DNA of 64,000 bases from NCBI GenBank assembly GCA_963675135.1, contig OY776120.1:18566001-18630000 (forward strand). The letters are read 5' to 3'. Both the position numbers and the translations under genes were made by a program. Under the pieces are notes generated by a model. It saw nothing but the letters and a program-made list of their open reading frames with translations. It did no database searches and was not told the DNA's origin. Below are positions 21,088-31,734 of the stretch, piece by piece (the first letter of the stretch is position 1; every line of letters begins with the position of its first letter). This stretch comes from Galeopsis tetrahit. Lineage: Eukaryota; Streptophyta; Magnoliopsida; Lamiales; Lamiaceae.

Positions 21088-22004
21088 TGTAAGCAAATTA
21101 AATTTGCACCCAATCAAATGACGACACGTGGACAAATATATATTAAAATCAAATTAATTTACTATTTAAAACTTGGGAATTTAATTAAATTAATTCTCGA
21201 ATTAAATAGTCAAATTAATGATATTTAATATACACAATACGAGCCGGTCAAATTATACGAGTATCGAAATACTCGTAATTGGTGAGAATAAATTTGACTT
21301 ACCATATACGGAGGAAATCAAATCACACATCTTCAAAAAAGGAAGATAATTAAATTAAATCAATCAAGCCAATCAAATCGGCATCATCCAGTAAGAAGGC
21401 GCCACGTGGCACGGTAAAGAGGGAAAGTCTTCACTCCCTCACCCTATAAATAGGGTCCCCCCTCATTCATTTCAAAGACACACAAAAAGCATTTTTCAAG
21501 ACTCTAGAATTCTCTGCAGAGATTCAAGGCGTTCTTGAGCATTCGAAGGAGCTTCAAAGGCGTTCTTCACCCAAATCATCTGAAGACGACGTTCGATCCG
21601 AGATTAAGGTGTTAAACCCCTCACATCGACGTTCTTCTCAAAGTTTTCTTCGCGGATTCTTTGAAGATTCAAAGGTGTTCTTCACGGACTCTTGAAGATT
21701 CAAAGGCGTTCTTCATTGCGTCAGAAGACGTTCGTCCAAAAGTTTCCCAAATCAGCGTTTAATCCAAAACAAGACATCAAGTCCTTGGATAAACGTTACA
21801 AACCTCCAAGTTCACTCGTGATCAAGATCAAAGCGAGGATCACGCCACAAAATCTTCCAAGACAAAGTCAAGATCGAAGAGAAGAATCAGAGGAAAATTA
21901 AATAGAGATTGTAAATCCACAAATTTCTCGGTTTAATTCGAAGTAAATAAAATTGTATTTTAAATTCGTGTTATTATATTAATTTCACGAAATTTGTTGT
22001 TACA
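21088..22004 (+). repeat. Element D 5' LTR
   Basis: TGTAAGC...TTGTTACA, 917 bp. TATA box CTATAAATAGGG lies at about 21445-21454. A perfect inverted repeat with 9-bp arms and a CGAA loop (21256-21277) forms a strong small hairpin upstream of the TATA. From about 21540 there are several copies of AAGGCGTTCTTC and related GTTCTTC motifs. A short frame at 21692-21901 is LTR leader, not a gene. Confidence 0.93.
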
Positions 22005-22008
22005 AATT

Positions 22009-22027
22009 TGGCACGCCCAGTGGGACC
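22009..22027 (+). promoter_or_regulatory. Element D primer-binding site
   Basis: TGGCACGCCCAGTGGGACC starts four bases after the LTR. The leading TGG matches the CCA tail of a tRNA. I do not identify the tRNA species. Confidence 0.7.
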
Positions 22028-22078
22028 ATCTCTACCTCTCATCTCTTCCCTTCACAAAGAAATTCTAAGGACATCAGG

Positions 22079-23701
22079 ATGTCTCCACGAAAGATCCTAT
22101 TTGTAAGGACAAAACCTTCCAAAACCGTCGACGTCAATGTAGTCACAAGAAGCATGACGAAAAGATCATTGTCGGATGCTTTTTCGGGAGAAAATACTTC
22201 AGCGGGAACAACTGCAAACCAGCCACCGCCTTACGTTGTTGAAGGAGAAGAAGGAAATTCCACTAACTCCACCCCTCGCTCCTCATCGGACCACTCATCG
22301 ACTTCAAGTGTTGCTCCAGCCATGATGGCAAACGCCTCGACTATTGAGGAACAGCTGGCTAGTATCATGAAAGCCCTCGAAGGACTCTCAAAGCATGTCC
22401 AAGATCAAGACATCCGGATTTCCAACTTGATGCATAAAGTGGACAACGAGGATACAAGTCGTACAAATGGAAAGCAAGCTGAGGAACAAGATGATGGGGA
22501 GACCTCAACTAAGCATCAGGCAGCAGAAACGGAACTCACCGCGAGAGATCCCCAGACTTCTTCTGAGAGAGGGATGGATATCGACCAACTGAAGGAGCTC
22601 ATATTGGGAACGATCAAGGATAGATTTGGAGAAGACTCAAAATCATCCTTCACTTACACTAAGCCATATACCAAGAGAATTGACAGCTTGAAGATGCCGA
22701 CCTGCTATCAACCCCCAAAGTTCCAACAGTTTGACGGCAAAGGGAACCCTAAGCAATACGTGGCACATTTTGTTGAAACGTGCAACAACGCCGGGACTTA
22801 TGGCGATCACCTGGCTAAACAGTTTGTCCGCTCGTTGAAGGGAAATGCCTTCGACTGGTATATCGATTTGGAGGCTAACTCCATCAACAGCTGGGATCAA
22901 ATGGAGCAGGAGTTCCTCAACCGCTTCTACAGCACGAGGAGAACTGTTAGTATGATTGAATTGACCAATACTCGTCAGTGGAAAGACGAGCCTGTGATCG
23001 ATTATATTAATCGATGGAGAAATTTAAGCTTGAATTGTACGGACAGATTATCTGAGACTTCCGCAATCGAGATGAGCATTCAAGGAATGCAATGGGGTCT
23101 CCGATACATTCTTCAAGGGATTCGTCCGGAGACCTTCGAAGAATTAGCAACACGAGCTCATGATATGGAGCTAAGCATGGCTGCAACTGGAGCTGACGGG
23201 CCGCCAACCCAAGAACCTCGCAAGTTCAAAGATAAGCAAGAGGCAAGGAAAGGGGGCAAAACTTTTGTTAAGGCCCAAAACACGGATTCCATGCAAGTAA
23301 ACGCGACAACTGTCAAATACCAAAGAAAGGATGGAGCAAAGAATGACAAAGAGAAAGACGTTGTCACCCAGGAAAGGGGGCAAAGAAAATTGACCTTGAA
23401 AGAGATGCAACAAAGGCAGTACCCGTTCCTAAACTCTGACGTCTTGGGGATATTTGACGACTTGTTGAAAGACAAGCTCATTGAGTTGCCGGAGATGAAA
23501 AGACCGGAAGAAGCCGAACGTACCAATGACCCGAAATACTGCAAATACCATAGACTAGTGGGTCATCCGATTCAAGATTGCTTTAAAATTATGCAGTTGG
23601 TCGAACAAGGCAAAATCATTTTGGAAGATGAAGAAGCTGTGAATGTCGTCTCCATAAAAAACGATGATCACGACAGTGTTGCATGCTATATGGCACATTA
23701 A
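22079..23701 (+). CDS. Element D gag
   Basis: A 540-codon frame ending in TAA. The retrotransposon gag core (FVETCNNAGTYGDHLAKQ, LKGNAFDWYIDLE, EFLNRFYS) occupies about residues 225-360. An acidic/Ser-rich N-terminal part precedes it. A Cys/His cluster near the C-terminus (CKYHRLVGHPIQDC) is the variant zinc-binding motif usual in Tat gags. It forms the cytoplasmic particle around genomic RNA. Protease follows in the same frame after the stop, so gag and pol may be separated by stop readthrough or by mutation. Confidence 0.88.
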   Translation: MSPRKILFVRTKPSKTVDVNVVTRSMTKRSLSDAFSGENTSAGTTANQPPPYVVEGEEGNSTNSTPRSSSDHSSTSSVAPAMMANASTIEEQLASIMKALEGLSKHVQDQDIRISNLMHKVDNEDTSRTNGKQAEEQDDGETSTKHQAAETELTARDPQTSSERGMDIDQLKELILGTIKDRFGEDSKSSFTYTKPYTKRIDSLKMPTCYQPPKFQQFDGKGNPKQYVAHFVETCNNAGTYGDHLAKQFVRSLKGNAFDWYIDLEANSINSWDQMEQEFLNRFYSTRRTVSMIELTNTRQWKDEPVIDYINRWRNLSLNCTDRLSETSAIEMSIQGMQWGLRYILQGIRPETFEELATRAHDMELSMAATGADGPPTQEPRKFKDKQEARKGGKTFVKAQNTDSMQVNATTVKYQRKDGAKNDKEKDVVTQERGQRKLTLKEMQQRQYPFLNSDVLGIFDDLLKDKLIELPEMKRPEEAERTNDPKYCKYHRLVGHPIQDCFKIMQLVEQGKIILEDEEAVNVVSIKNDDHDSVACYMAH

Positions 23702-23761
23702 GAAGCGGATAGAGTTTGTCCATCTCAAGGTAAAACTCATAACGAAAGCCATGGGAATGCC

Positions 23762-24910
23762 TTGGCCTTCACAGAAGAAGACATGTTGCTCGGCTCACAG
23801 CCTCATAATCGGCCCTTGTTCATAACAGGTTACGTCAAAGAGCAAAGGATCAAGCGGATGTTAGTCGACGGAGGTTCTGGGGTAAACATTTTACCTTTGA
23901 GAGTAATGAACAAGTTGGGCGTACAGATAAACGAACTCGGAAACAGTCGGTTGATGATTCAAGGATTCAACCAAGAAGGTCAAAGAGCCCTCGGCACAAT
24001 AAGATTGGATTTATTGATCGACGGGATGACTTCGAGTGCGCTCTTTCATGTCATAGATGCAAGGACGTCGTACAATATGCTCTTAGGACGTCCATGGTTG
24101 CATGATAATGGTGTTATACCTTCGACGTTACACCAATGCTTTAAGTATTGTGAATGAGGCAATGTAAAACGGGTGTTTGGTGATGATAAACCTTTCACTG
24201 AAGCTGAGTCATATTTTGCGGATGCTAAGTACTTCTTCAAAAGTACAACTAAAACTGGAGAGAGTTCATCGCAAGAGACAACTAAGGATGAACATAAGGA
24301 AGAAAGTGAAAGAAATGCGGATCCACCTCGTATGGATAAAGGCAAGAAACATGTCGAAGATGTCGAATCATTGAAAGAATTGACAATGCCTCTCACCAAG
24401 ATTGATGCAGCGAAACCCTCTGCACAACCACTGGAGGGATTTACTCGTCCTACTCAAGGAGCTAGGACAGAACATGGAGAGGTGTCGGAAGCCCTGCTTA
24501 CGAAGTCTTATGGCCCTCAAGCCTTCAATCTTCTGGTTAAGGCTAGGTACGATCCACGAGGAAGTTCCACGTCAAAAAACTTGACCCATGAAGTTGTTGA
24601 AAAATTCGGACCTGATACTGCTCACAAGACGTTGAAAAAGAGTGTCTATACTGTCAAAGGTGCCAAAAATGGCATAGGTTATGTCCCACGGAATCCCATT
24701 CGCATTGCGATCAAAAGAGCAAGTGTAAACCATATCACCGAGGATGAACTCTCATCAACAGAGGATGTGTTCGATGGAAATGGTAGGAAAATGAGACGAG
24801 TTTCCATCTTCGAGAGACTAGGACCACATAAAAGAGATAAGCGTCAAAAGTCGGGGTTGTTAAATCTTCTGAATTCCAGAAGCTTCGAAGCTCAGTTCCA
24901 TCCCGTATGA
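23762..24910 (+). pseudogene. Element D protease and pre-RT linker
   Basis: The same frame as gag. The aspartic protease motif MLVDGGSGVNILP, followed by LGRPWLHD, lies in the first 131 codons. An in-frame TGA at 24155-24157 (after CFKYCE) interrupts it; the frame continues as GNVKRVFGDDKPF. A hydrophilic linker (24173-24910) ends in TGA overlapping the next frame's ATG (ATGA). Comparison of the three frames suggests a single-base shift near 24860-24875, after which the natural continuation is frame 1 (SSVPSRMRRKTR). One nonsense and one shift make this copy unlikely to produce pol by itself. Confidence 0.8.
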
Positions 24911-27900
24911 GGCGAAAAACAAGATTGGTTGTATCATGCGGAGAAGTGTTGAAAGCCAGAATGCAAACGATTGTCTATACCCGAAATAATGAAGAAGATG
25001 ATAGGGAAAGTGTGGCTTCATCAAACGCTCGTAGTAACCAACAATCTGTTCCCCAAAATACGGAAGGGAACCTTCAAATGAGGATCACTCCGATGATCAG
25101 AATGGGGTACATCACTAATACAAATGCCATGCGAACAATCCTAATTCGAGGAAGGGACGGTCGAGTAAGACCCCGTATTGTGTTTGAAAACTCAGAAGAA
25201 CCTGGTGAGGATGTGGTAGCTGTAAATCACATCACCCTAGCTGACAACTCTCTGACAGTAGAGGAAGATGCTGAGGAGGCTCCCCCGGAACTTGAGGAGG
25301 GTGTTAAAGCCACGGTCGACAAGTTGAAAGAAGAAAGAGCATACATCAAGCTCTTACAAGAATTTAGAGACGTGTTTGCATGGTCATACAAAGAAATGCC
25401 GGGTTTAGACCCGAAGGCGGCGGTCCATCACTTGTCGATAAAGAAAGGAACACGGCCAGTCAAGCAAGGCCAACGTCGATTTCGACCTGAGTTAGTCCCT
25501 TTAATTGAAAATGAGGTGAACAAGCTCATTGAAGTCGGATTCATCCGGGAAGTAAAATATCCAACATGGATTTCTAGCATTGTTCTGGTGAGAAAGAAAA
25601 ATGGGCAAATTCGAGTATGTGTCGACTTCCGTGACCTCAACCTCGCATGCCCCAAGGATGATTTCCCACTACCCATTGCCGAACTTATGATCGACGCTAC
25701 TACGGGACATGAAGCTTTATCCTTCATGGATGGATCATCAGGCTACAATCAGATCTACATGTCACCAAGCGATGAAGAGCTCACAGCCTTTCGCACTCCG
25801 AAAGGAATATATTGTTACAAGGTGATGCCTTTTGGTTTGAAGAATGCCGGTGCCACTTACCAAAGGGCAATGCAAAAGATCTTTGATGATATGCTCCACA
25901 AGAACACTGAGTGCTACGTCGATGATTTAGTAGTAAAGTCAAGGAAAAGAAAGGATCATCTGCAGGATCTAAAGCGAGTCTTCGAGCGTTTAAGGCGTTA
26001 CCAACTCAAGATGAATCCATTAAAATGTGCTTTTGGGGTTACGTCAGGAAAATTCCTTGGGTTTATTGTTCGACACAGAGGCATCGAGATTGAACAAGCA
26101 AAAATTGATGCAATTCTGAAAATGCCTGAGCCTCGTAATATCCACGAGCTCAAAAGTTTGCAAGGAAAGTTGGCTTATTTAAGAAGATTCATTTCAAACT
26201 TGGCCGGCATGTGTCAACCATTTAGCCATCTCATGAAAAAAGGAAATCCATTTAACTGGGACAAGTCCTGCAAGAATGCCTTCGAGAGCATCAAAGCCTA
26301 TCTGATGAAGCCACCTGTGTTAATCGCCCCAATACCTGGACGCCCGCTAATCCTATACATAGCCGCTCAGGAGCGTTCAGTTGGAGCCTTATTGGCACAA
26401 GAGAATGACGATGGAAAGGAGAGTGCTCTCTATTATTTGAGTAGAACGATGATCCCAAATGAGTTGAAATACTCACCAATTGAGAAGATCTGCTTGGCTC
26501 TCATCTTTGTAATTCAAAAGTTCAAGCACTACTTTCAAGCTCATACGGTTCGTCTTGTCTCAAAAGCAAACCCATTAAAGTTTGTTATGTCGAAACCAGT
26601 TCTTTCCGATCGACTTGCAAGGTGGTACCTCCAATTACAACAGTTCGAGATTGTGTATGTTCCGCAGAAAGCTGTAAAGGGACAAGTATTGGCAGATTTC
26701 CTAGCCGACCACCCGATCCCTGCTGAATGGGAGTTATCCGATGACCTCCCCGACGAAGATGTCTTAGCTGCAGAAGTCTCTCCACCCTGGAAGATGTACT
26801 TCGATGGAGCTTCTCATAGAGAAGGAGCCGGTGCCGGGGTAGTATTTGTGACGTCCGATGAAGGTGTCATGACATACTCATTTGCATTGACTGAAAAATG
26901 CTCCAACAATGTCGCTGAATATCAAGCGCTCATACTCGGGCTAGAAATGGTTGTTGACATGAAACAACCGCACCTCAGGGTGTACGGAGATTCCTTATTG
27001 ATAGTAAACCAATTGCGTGGGCTATATGAGGTCAAGAAACCTGAACTACTCCCGTATCACAATTATTCCCAAAGGCTCATAGGTTGGCTTGGAGATGTGG
27101 AAATTGAGCATGTACCAAGAAGTGAAAACAAGCAGGTCGACGCTCTAGCTAAGTTAGCATCAACAATAGTTATGCCCGAAGCACGCATCAGCATTCCTGT
27201 GTGCAAAAGTTGGGTCATACCACCACTTTCTCTCGATGATGAAAAAGTTGAAAACCACGTGGTGGAAGTCTTCGAAATCGAAAAAGAGGATTGGCGCCAG
27301 CAGGTGGATTATTTAAAGCATGAGAGGCTGCCCAATAATACGTGTGAAAGAGTTGACATCCGACGTCGCGCACCTCGATTCATTTACTACAAAATCACAC
27401 TTTATAGGAGGTCATTCGGTGGCATTTTCTTAAGATGTCTTAGTGACGAAGAAGCGACTCAAGCAATGGAGGAAGCACACTCTGGGATATGTGGTGCTCA
27501 TCAATCGGGACCGAAGTTACACTTCCGAATAAAAAGAATGGGCTACTATTGGCCAACAATGGTAAAGGATTGCATGGACTACGCACGAAGATGTCAAGCA
27601 TGTCAATTTCATGCAAACTTGATTCTTCAACCTCCCGAACCGTTGCACCCAACTGTTGCATCATGGCCCTTCGACGCATGGGGTTTAGACGTTGTAGGAC
27701 CATTAACAAAGTCCTCTGGTGGTCATCTCTATATCTTGGCTGCAACTGATTACTTTTCCAAATGGGCCGAAGCTGTGCCGCTAAGGGAGGTAAAGAAAGA
27801 AAATGTGGCAGACTTCATCCGTGTCAACATCATTTACAGATACGGGGTTCCCCGCTACATCATTACTGATAATGGGAAGCCATTTAGCAACGGTCACATC

Positions 27901-28515
27901 GATAAGCTTTGTGAGAAATTTGATTTCAAGCAAAGAAAATCCTCCATGTACAATGCGGCTGCTAATGGGCTTGCTGAAGCCTTCAACAAAACGTTATGTA
28001 GCCTGTTGAAGAAAGTGGTTTCTAAATCTAAAAGAGACTGGCATGAAAGGATAAGTGAAGCTTTATGGGCATATCGAACTACTTATAGAACACCTACACA
28101 AGCTACTCCTTATTCCTTGGTGTACGACGTTGAAGCAGTTGTTCCTCTTGAGAAACAAATTCCATCTTTGAGGATGGTTGTTCAAGAAGGATTGACCGAA
28201 GAAGAGAACGCACGTCTGCGACTTGAAGAGAAAAGGCTGGAAGCACAACAAAAACTCGAGTGCTATCAAGCCCGTCTCCCAAGGACATTCAACAAAAGGG
28301 TGAAGATTCGTTCATTTCAAGTTGGTGATTTGGTGCTTGCAGTGAGAAGACCTATTGTGATAACTCACCGTGTTGGAAACAAATTCCTACCTAAATGGGA
28401 TGGGCCCCACGTCGTGAAAGAAGTATATACGAATGGCGCCTACAAGTTAATCTCTGAAGATGGTGTGAACATTGGTCCCATAAATGGGAAATTCTTAAAA
28501 CGCTACTATGCGTGA
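24907..28515 (+). CDS. Element D pol: RT, RNase H, archaeal-type RNase H, integrase
   Basis: A 1202-codon frame with no internal stop. RT spans about residues 170-420 (VCVDFRDLNLACPKDDFPLP at about 232, YVDDLVVKS at about 336). The first RNase H follows (about 440-580). A second RNase H starts at MYFDGASHREGAGAGV (about 629), with CSNNVAEYQALI and YGDSLLIVNQL, the extra domain characteristic of Tat. Integrase has the zinc region GAHQSGPKLH...RRCQACQFH (about 865-905) and core D (WGLDVVGPL, about 924), D (ITDNGKPFSN, about 987) and E (AANGLAEAFNK, about 1022). The C-terminus (FQVGDLVLAVRRP, NGAYKLISEDG, FLKRYYA) is complete. Catalytic residues all appear present. Confidence 0.95.
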   Translation: MRRKTRLVVSCGEVLKARMQTIVYTRNNEEDDRESVASSNARSNQQSVPQNTEGNLQMRITPMIRMGYITNTNAMRTILIRGRDGRVRPRIVFENSEEPGEDVVAVNHITLADNSLTVEEDAEEAPPELEEGVKATVDKLKEERAYIKLLQEFRDVFAWSYKEMPGLDPKAAVHHLSIKKGTRPVKQGQRRFRPELVPLIENEVNKLIEVGFIREVKYPTWISSIVLVRKKNGQIRVCVDFRDLNLACPKDDFPLPIAELMIDATTGHEALSFMDGSSGYNQIYMSPSDEELTAFRTPKGIYCYKVMPFGLKNAGATYQRAMQKIFDDMLHKNTECYVDDLVVKSRKRKDHLQDLKRVFERLRRYQLKMNPLKCAFGVTSGKFLGFIVRHRGIEIEQAKIDAILKMPEPRNIHELKSLQGKLAYLRRFISNLAGMCQPFSHLMKKGNPFNWDKSCKNAFESIKAYLMKPPVLIAPIPGRPLILYIAAQERSVGALLAQENDDGKESALYYLSRTMIPNELKYSPIEKICLALIFVIQKFKHYFQAHTVRLVSKANPLKFVMSKPVLSDRLARWYLQLQQFEIVYVPQKAVKGQVLADFLADHPIPAEWELSDDLPDEDVLAAEVSPPWKMYFDGASHREGAGAGVVFVTSDEGVMTYSFALTEKCSNNVAEYQALILGLEMVVDMKQPHLRVYGDSLLIVNQLRGLYEVKKPELLPYHNYSQRLIGWLGDVEIEHVPRSENKQVDALAKLASTIVMPEARISIPVCKSWVIPPLSLDDEKVENHVVEVFEIEKEDWRQQVDYLKHERLPNNTCERVDIRRRAPRFIYYKITLYRRSFGGIFLRCLSDEEATQAMEEAHSGICGAHQSGPKLHFRIKRMGYYWPTMVKDCMDYARRCQACQFHANLILQPPEPLHPTVASWPFDAWGLDVVGPLTKSSGGHLYILAATDYFSKWAEAVPLREVKKENVADFIRVNIIYRYGVPRYIITDNGKPFSNGHIDKLCEKFDFKQRKSSMYNAAANGLAEAFNKTLCSLLKKVVSKSKRDWHERISEALWAYRTTYRTPTQATPYSLVYDVEAVVPLEKQIPSLRMVVQEGLTEEENARLRLEEKRLEAQQKLECYQARLPRTFNKRVKIRSFQVGDLVLAVRRPIVITHRVGNKFLPKWDGPHVVKEVYTNGAYKLISEDGVNIGPINGKFLKRYYA

Positions 28516-29073
28516 AGCAACCACAATGCTCCAAGATGCACGAGCCTAAACTACTTATTACTCCTGGTCCACATGAGTCTAAACTGTGTAAGACAACCAC
28601 CAAAGGTAATTACATGTGGTTAAACTGTTAATTTATCCCACGAAAGGCATTTTAAGTGGTTAAATAGTTAAATCCCTACTTTGTCTACAGTAGTAAAAGA
28701 ATAGTCACTCCTGGCCCGCATGAGTATAAACTGTGTACGGCACCCCCCCTTCCAAAATCAAATTATGTTCTCCCTTGAACTACGTTATGACTTGATCCCT
28801 TTAAAGGGGTACGTAGGCAACTTAGCATCTTCCTAAGTACAGTCATGATTCGAGTTAATTTGCTCACATAAGTTAAATCTACAAACATTCGGGACATAAA
28901 AGAAACAAGCAAGTATTGAAGATTCAGAAGTAAAAGATAAACGTGGATACGTAGTATTCATGAAAAAAACAAGAAGGAAAAACAATGGGTAAACAATCAT
29001 AAAAGTTCTAAAACAAGCTAAACAAAGAGATTCAAATCCCCTAGAGATTTCTCTAGCTTAGACTTCGTCTTCT
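28516..29073 (+). other. Element D post-integrase spacer
   Basis: No gene. It has two copies of a roughly 40-bp motif built on ACTCCTGG(T/C)C(C)(A/G)CATGAGT (about 28559 and 28706). It also has the block GAACTACGTTATGACTTGATCCC...GGGGTACGTAGGCA (28777-28818) with the palindrome CCCTTTAAAGGG (28797-28808). I recall similar blocks downstream of integrase in other Tat/Ogre elements. Confidence 0.55.
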
Positions 29074-30932
29074 TCAAATCCTTGGCCAGAGTATCCTCAA
29101 CCGACTTTCTTCTGAACATCGAGAAGTGCTCATCCTCTTACTCGTTTCAACCAATGGTACCACTTCATGAATCGAGGGAGGAACAATCGGCTTGTCAGCA
29201 ACTACAACCCCTTCTTGTAGTACGTCACCGATCTTTGAACTAACTAAGTCCTTGACATGACTCTCCAAGTATATGCCGTGAGCTTTGCCCCACCATCTCT
29301 TGTACTCTGATGTAGAGTATTTCTTAAGACTCGGACTCACATTTGGTAAACAAACTTTGGCAAAAGACTTGCGCAAAGTGCAAAACCTCCAATAACGAGT
29401 CCCTTCCGCCAGACTAACTTCACGGACATCGACGCTTAATTCTCCCGGAACATCTTGGTAGTAGCCGAACTGGCGACTGAAACGATGGGGGCTGTAAGGC
29501 TCAATGATGAAACGATCCCCTTTCCGCCAAGTTAAATAATTGGAGCGAACAGTTAAGAAGTAACTCCAATTGCCCCAAACCATTATCAGCGTATGAGACA
29601 GGCTCATCACGGATAAATGCGTTGCAAGCCCACGAAATGGTCTCTCCCCGGTGGATTCTTGTACGAGCTGCCTCAGGTTCAAAATACCTCGCTCTATTTT
29701 CACCAGAAAACAATACCATTGAAGGGACACGATACTCGTGAATAGCTAAGAAGTGGGTCCTAAAATACTGAGCTAACCACGTATAGACGAAGTGAACTGG
29801 AAAAGTAGAACCAACTCCCAACGATTCCGGCTGTTGAGAGATACAGTTTAAACCCTTATAGATACTCGCTAAGACCGGGACGGCGAGGCCAAACGACTTG
29901 CCCGTAGCCATAAGACTTGCAACCTTGAAAGTACTTGGCCGAATCATATTTTTATCCTCACCAGGAAGGACGAACGTGCAAAGCCAACATGCTAAGTAAG
30001 CAGCCAAATATGCTTCCTCCCGTCGAATCAGCTCGATCTTAAGTGTCTTAAAAGAAGTTTCTTCAGCCGAAGACCACTGTTTACAAGGTGCGAACGCACC
30101 AGAAGGGTTGTGAGTGGACTTGGGACGAGAATTCTTCCTCTTCTCAATTCGTGCAGGAGGTTGGCGGTATTTCGCAGCCTTGCTCGACCAGAAGCCGATC
30201 CATCGATCGACTGATACAGTTCCTTCAGGAATGTCCCCACGGAGTATATGAAAGGCATGAAACAAAGACCTGCAACTTCGCGGAAGACATAAATCCCCAA
30301 GCTCATCCAAAAGCTCCACCTCTTTAGGCACTACTTCATCATATATGAAACCGTGTAAAGGCAACCCCGTCAATTCGAATATATCCCATAGTGAGATTGA
30401 CACTTCTCCGAAAGAAGTGAGCAATGTATTAGTAGACGGGCACCAAGCTTCACAAAAGGCCTTCATAATTTCAGAGTTGCAGTCATAAGTAAAAAGGGAC
30501 GCGAAAACGGAGCCATAGATACCCGCTTGCTTAAGCATGTGCCCACATCTGCCCAAGATGTCTTCGGTCCATTCCCAATAGCCCTTGATGAAACGAAACT
30601 CTCCAGAAAACTCCAAAGGACCGCTCCACTTAGTTGTGCCCATGATTATACGACGTCCCAATGTCGGCAAGGGGCTTACTTCTCCTTCGGATTTTTTGTG
30701 GTGTGCCGATTTGAGAATCCAAGCCGTCGACGACTTGGTTAATGAAATTTTCTTCGGACCAACTCTCCTTGAAAAGATCATCACCTAAAGGTGTCCAAGC
30801 CTTCGCAAAACTGCCAATGATTGGCTCCTCAACAAGCAAACGAGTCCCCCTCTCCAAAGGTTGATGTCTGTCATTAAGAATCACTAGATGACGAACTCCG
30901 AAAGTCGTAGTGATGCCCTTGAAGTAAACCAT
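29074..30932 (-). pseudogene. Element D antisense gene: plant mobile domain (PMD, aminotransferase-like) protein
   Basis: Opposite in strand to gag-pol and convergent with it. From ATG 30932 the product reads MVYFKGITTT...RGTRLLVEEP. The main frame (30784-29501) has the PMD hallmarks FSGEFRFIKGYWEWTEDIL, IYGSVFASLFTYD, EAWCPSTNTLLTSFGE, SISLWDIFELTGLPL, EEAYLAAYLACWLCTFVLP and SFGLAVPVLASIYKGLN. The C-terminal PMD segment (SNYLTWRKGDRFIIEPYSPH, RQFGYYQDVPG) is in a third frame (29730-29074). At least two frame changes (about 30640-30690 and about 29590) break this copy. PMD proteins include the host genes MAIN/MAIL1; antisense extra ORFs are known in Tat elements. Function in the element unknown. 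Confidence 0.82.
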
Positions 30933-30957
30933 GGTGAAAACTCAAGTCGAAGATGAC

Positions 30958-31633
30958 CTAAAAAAAAAAAACCAAAAAGGGACGTAAAAAAAAAAAAAAT
31001 CCCCTTCTTCTTCAGCAAAAAAAAAAAAAAAATGTTGAGAAGAAAAGATGTATTCTTCTTCAATTTCATGAAATTGAGAAAAATACAACAAGCCGCCGCC
31101 AAAAGAAATATGTTGAGAAGAAAAGTTGTATTCTTCTTCAATTTCATGAAATTGAGAAAAATACAACAAGCCGCCGCCAAAAATATGTTGAGAAGAAAAG
31201 TTGTATTTTTCTTCAATTTCATGAAATTGAGAAAAATACAACAAGCCGCCGCCAAAAATATGTTGAGAAGAAAAGTTGTATTTTTCTTCAATTTCATGAA
31301 ATTGATAAAAAATACAACAAGCCGCCGCCAAAAAAAATTTGTTGAGAAGAAAAGTTGTATTCTTCTTCAATTTCGTGAAATTGAGAAAAATACAACAAGC
31401 CGCCGCAAAAAATATGTTGAGAATAAAAGTTGTATTTTTCTTCAATTTCATGAAATTGAGAAAAAAATACAACAAGCCGCTGCCAAAAATATGTCGAGAA
31501 GAAAAAGTTGTAATCCTCTTCAATTTCATGAAATTGATAAGAATGCAACAAACTCGCAAAAAAAAAGAGAAAAAAAAAAAAAGCAAAAGAGAGAAAAAAA
31601 AAAAAAAGAACAAAGAAAGACACACGAAGTTAC
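30958..31633 (-). other. Predicted 5'-UTR intron of the element D antisense gene
   Basis: On the minus strand CAGAG|GTAACTTC at 31633 is a good donor. A long T-tract ending TTTTTTTTTTTTAG|GTCATC at 30958 is a good acceptor, 25 nt before ATG 30932. The resulting 676-nt intron would contain the whole palindromic tandem array. Not confirmed by transcript data. Confidence 0.5.
31032..31558. repeat. Seven-copy tandem array of palindromic units (element D)
   Basis: Copies start at about 31032, 31110, 31185, 31260, 31338, 31414 and 31491 (period 75-78 bp). Each unit is ATGTTGAGAAGAAAAG, then a 43-bp near-perfect palindrome with arms GTTGTATT.../...AATACAAC centred on AATTTCATGAAATT, then AAGCCGCCGCCAAAA. 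The period is close to a multiple of three, so long spurious frames open on both strands. Confidence 0.9.
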
Positions 31634-31722
31634 CTCTGATTTTGTGTTGTTGAATGCGTTCGTGCCTCCACTTTCTTCTTCTCAATGGAGTGATGTGAGC
31701 AAGAATGAGTGAACATGTGCCT

Positions 31723-31731
31723 CCTTTTATA
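31723..31731 (-). promoter_or_regulatory. TATA box of the element D antisense gene
   Basis: On the minus strand CCTATAAAAGGAGG. A start about 30 nt downstream (about 31695-31700) would give an untranslated first exon ending at the 31633 donor. It is independent of the LTR promoter and lies outside the LTR. Confidence 0.55.
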
Positions 31732-31734
31732 GGA

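Noticed and set aside
21692..21901. A 69-70 codon frame in both LTRs of element D
   Set aside because: It lies in the transcribed leader of the LTR with no domain. Its presence in both LTRs only reflects LTR duplication.
31032..31712. A 226-codon plus-strand frame and several long minus-strand frames over the same region
   Set aside because: They are products of the 75-bp repeat, whose period is divisible by three, plus A/T runs. The 25-residue protein repeat (MLRRKVVFFFNFMKL...) has low complexity and opens on both strands.
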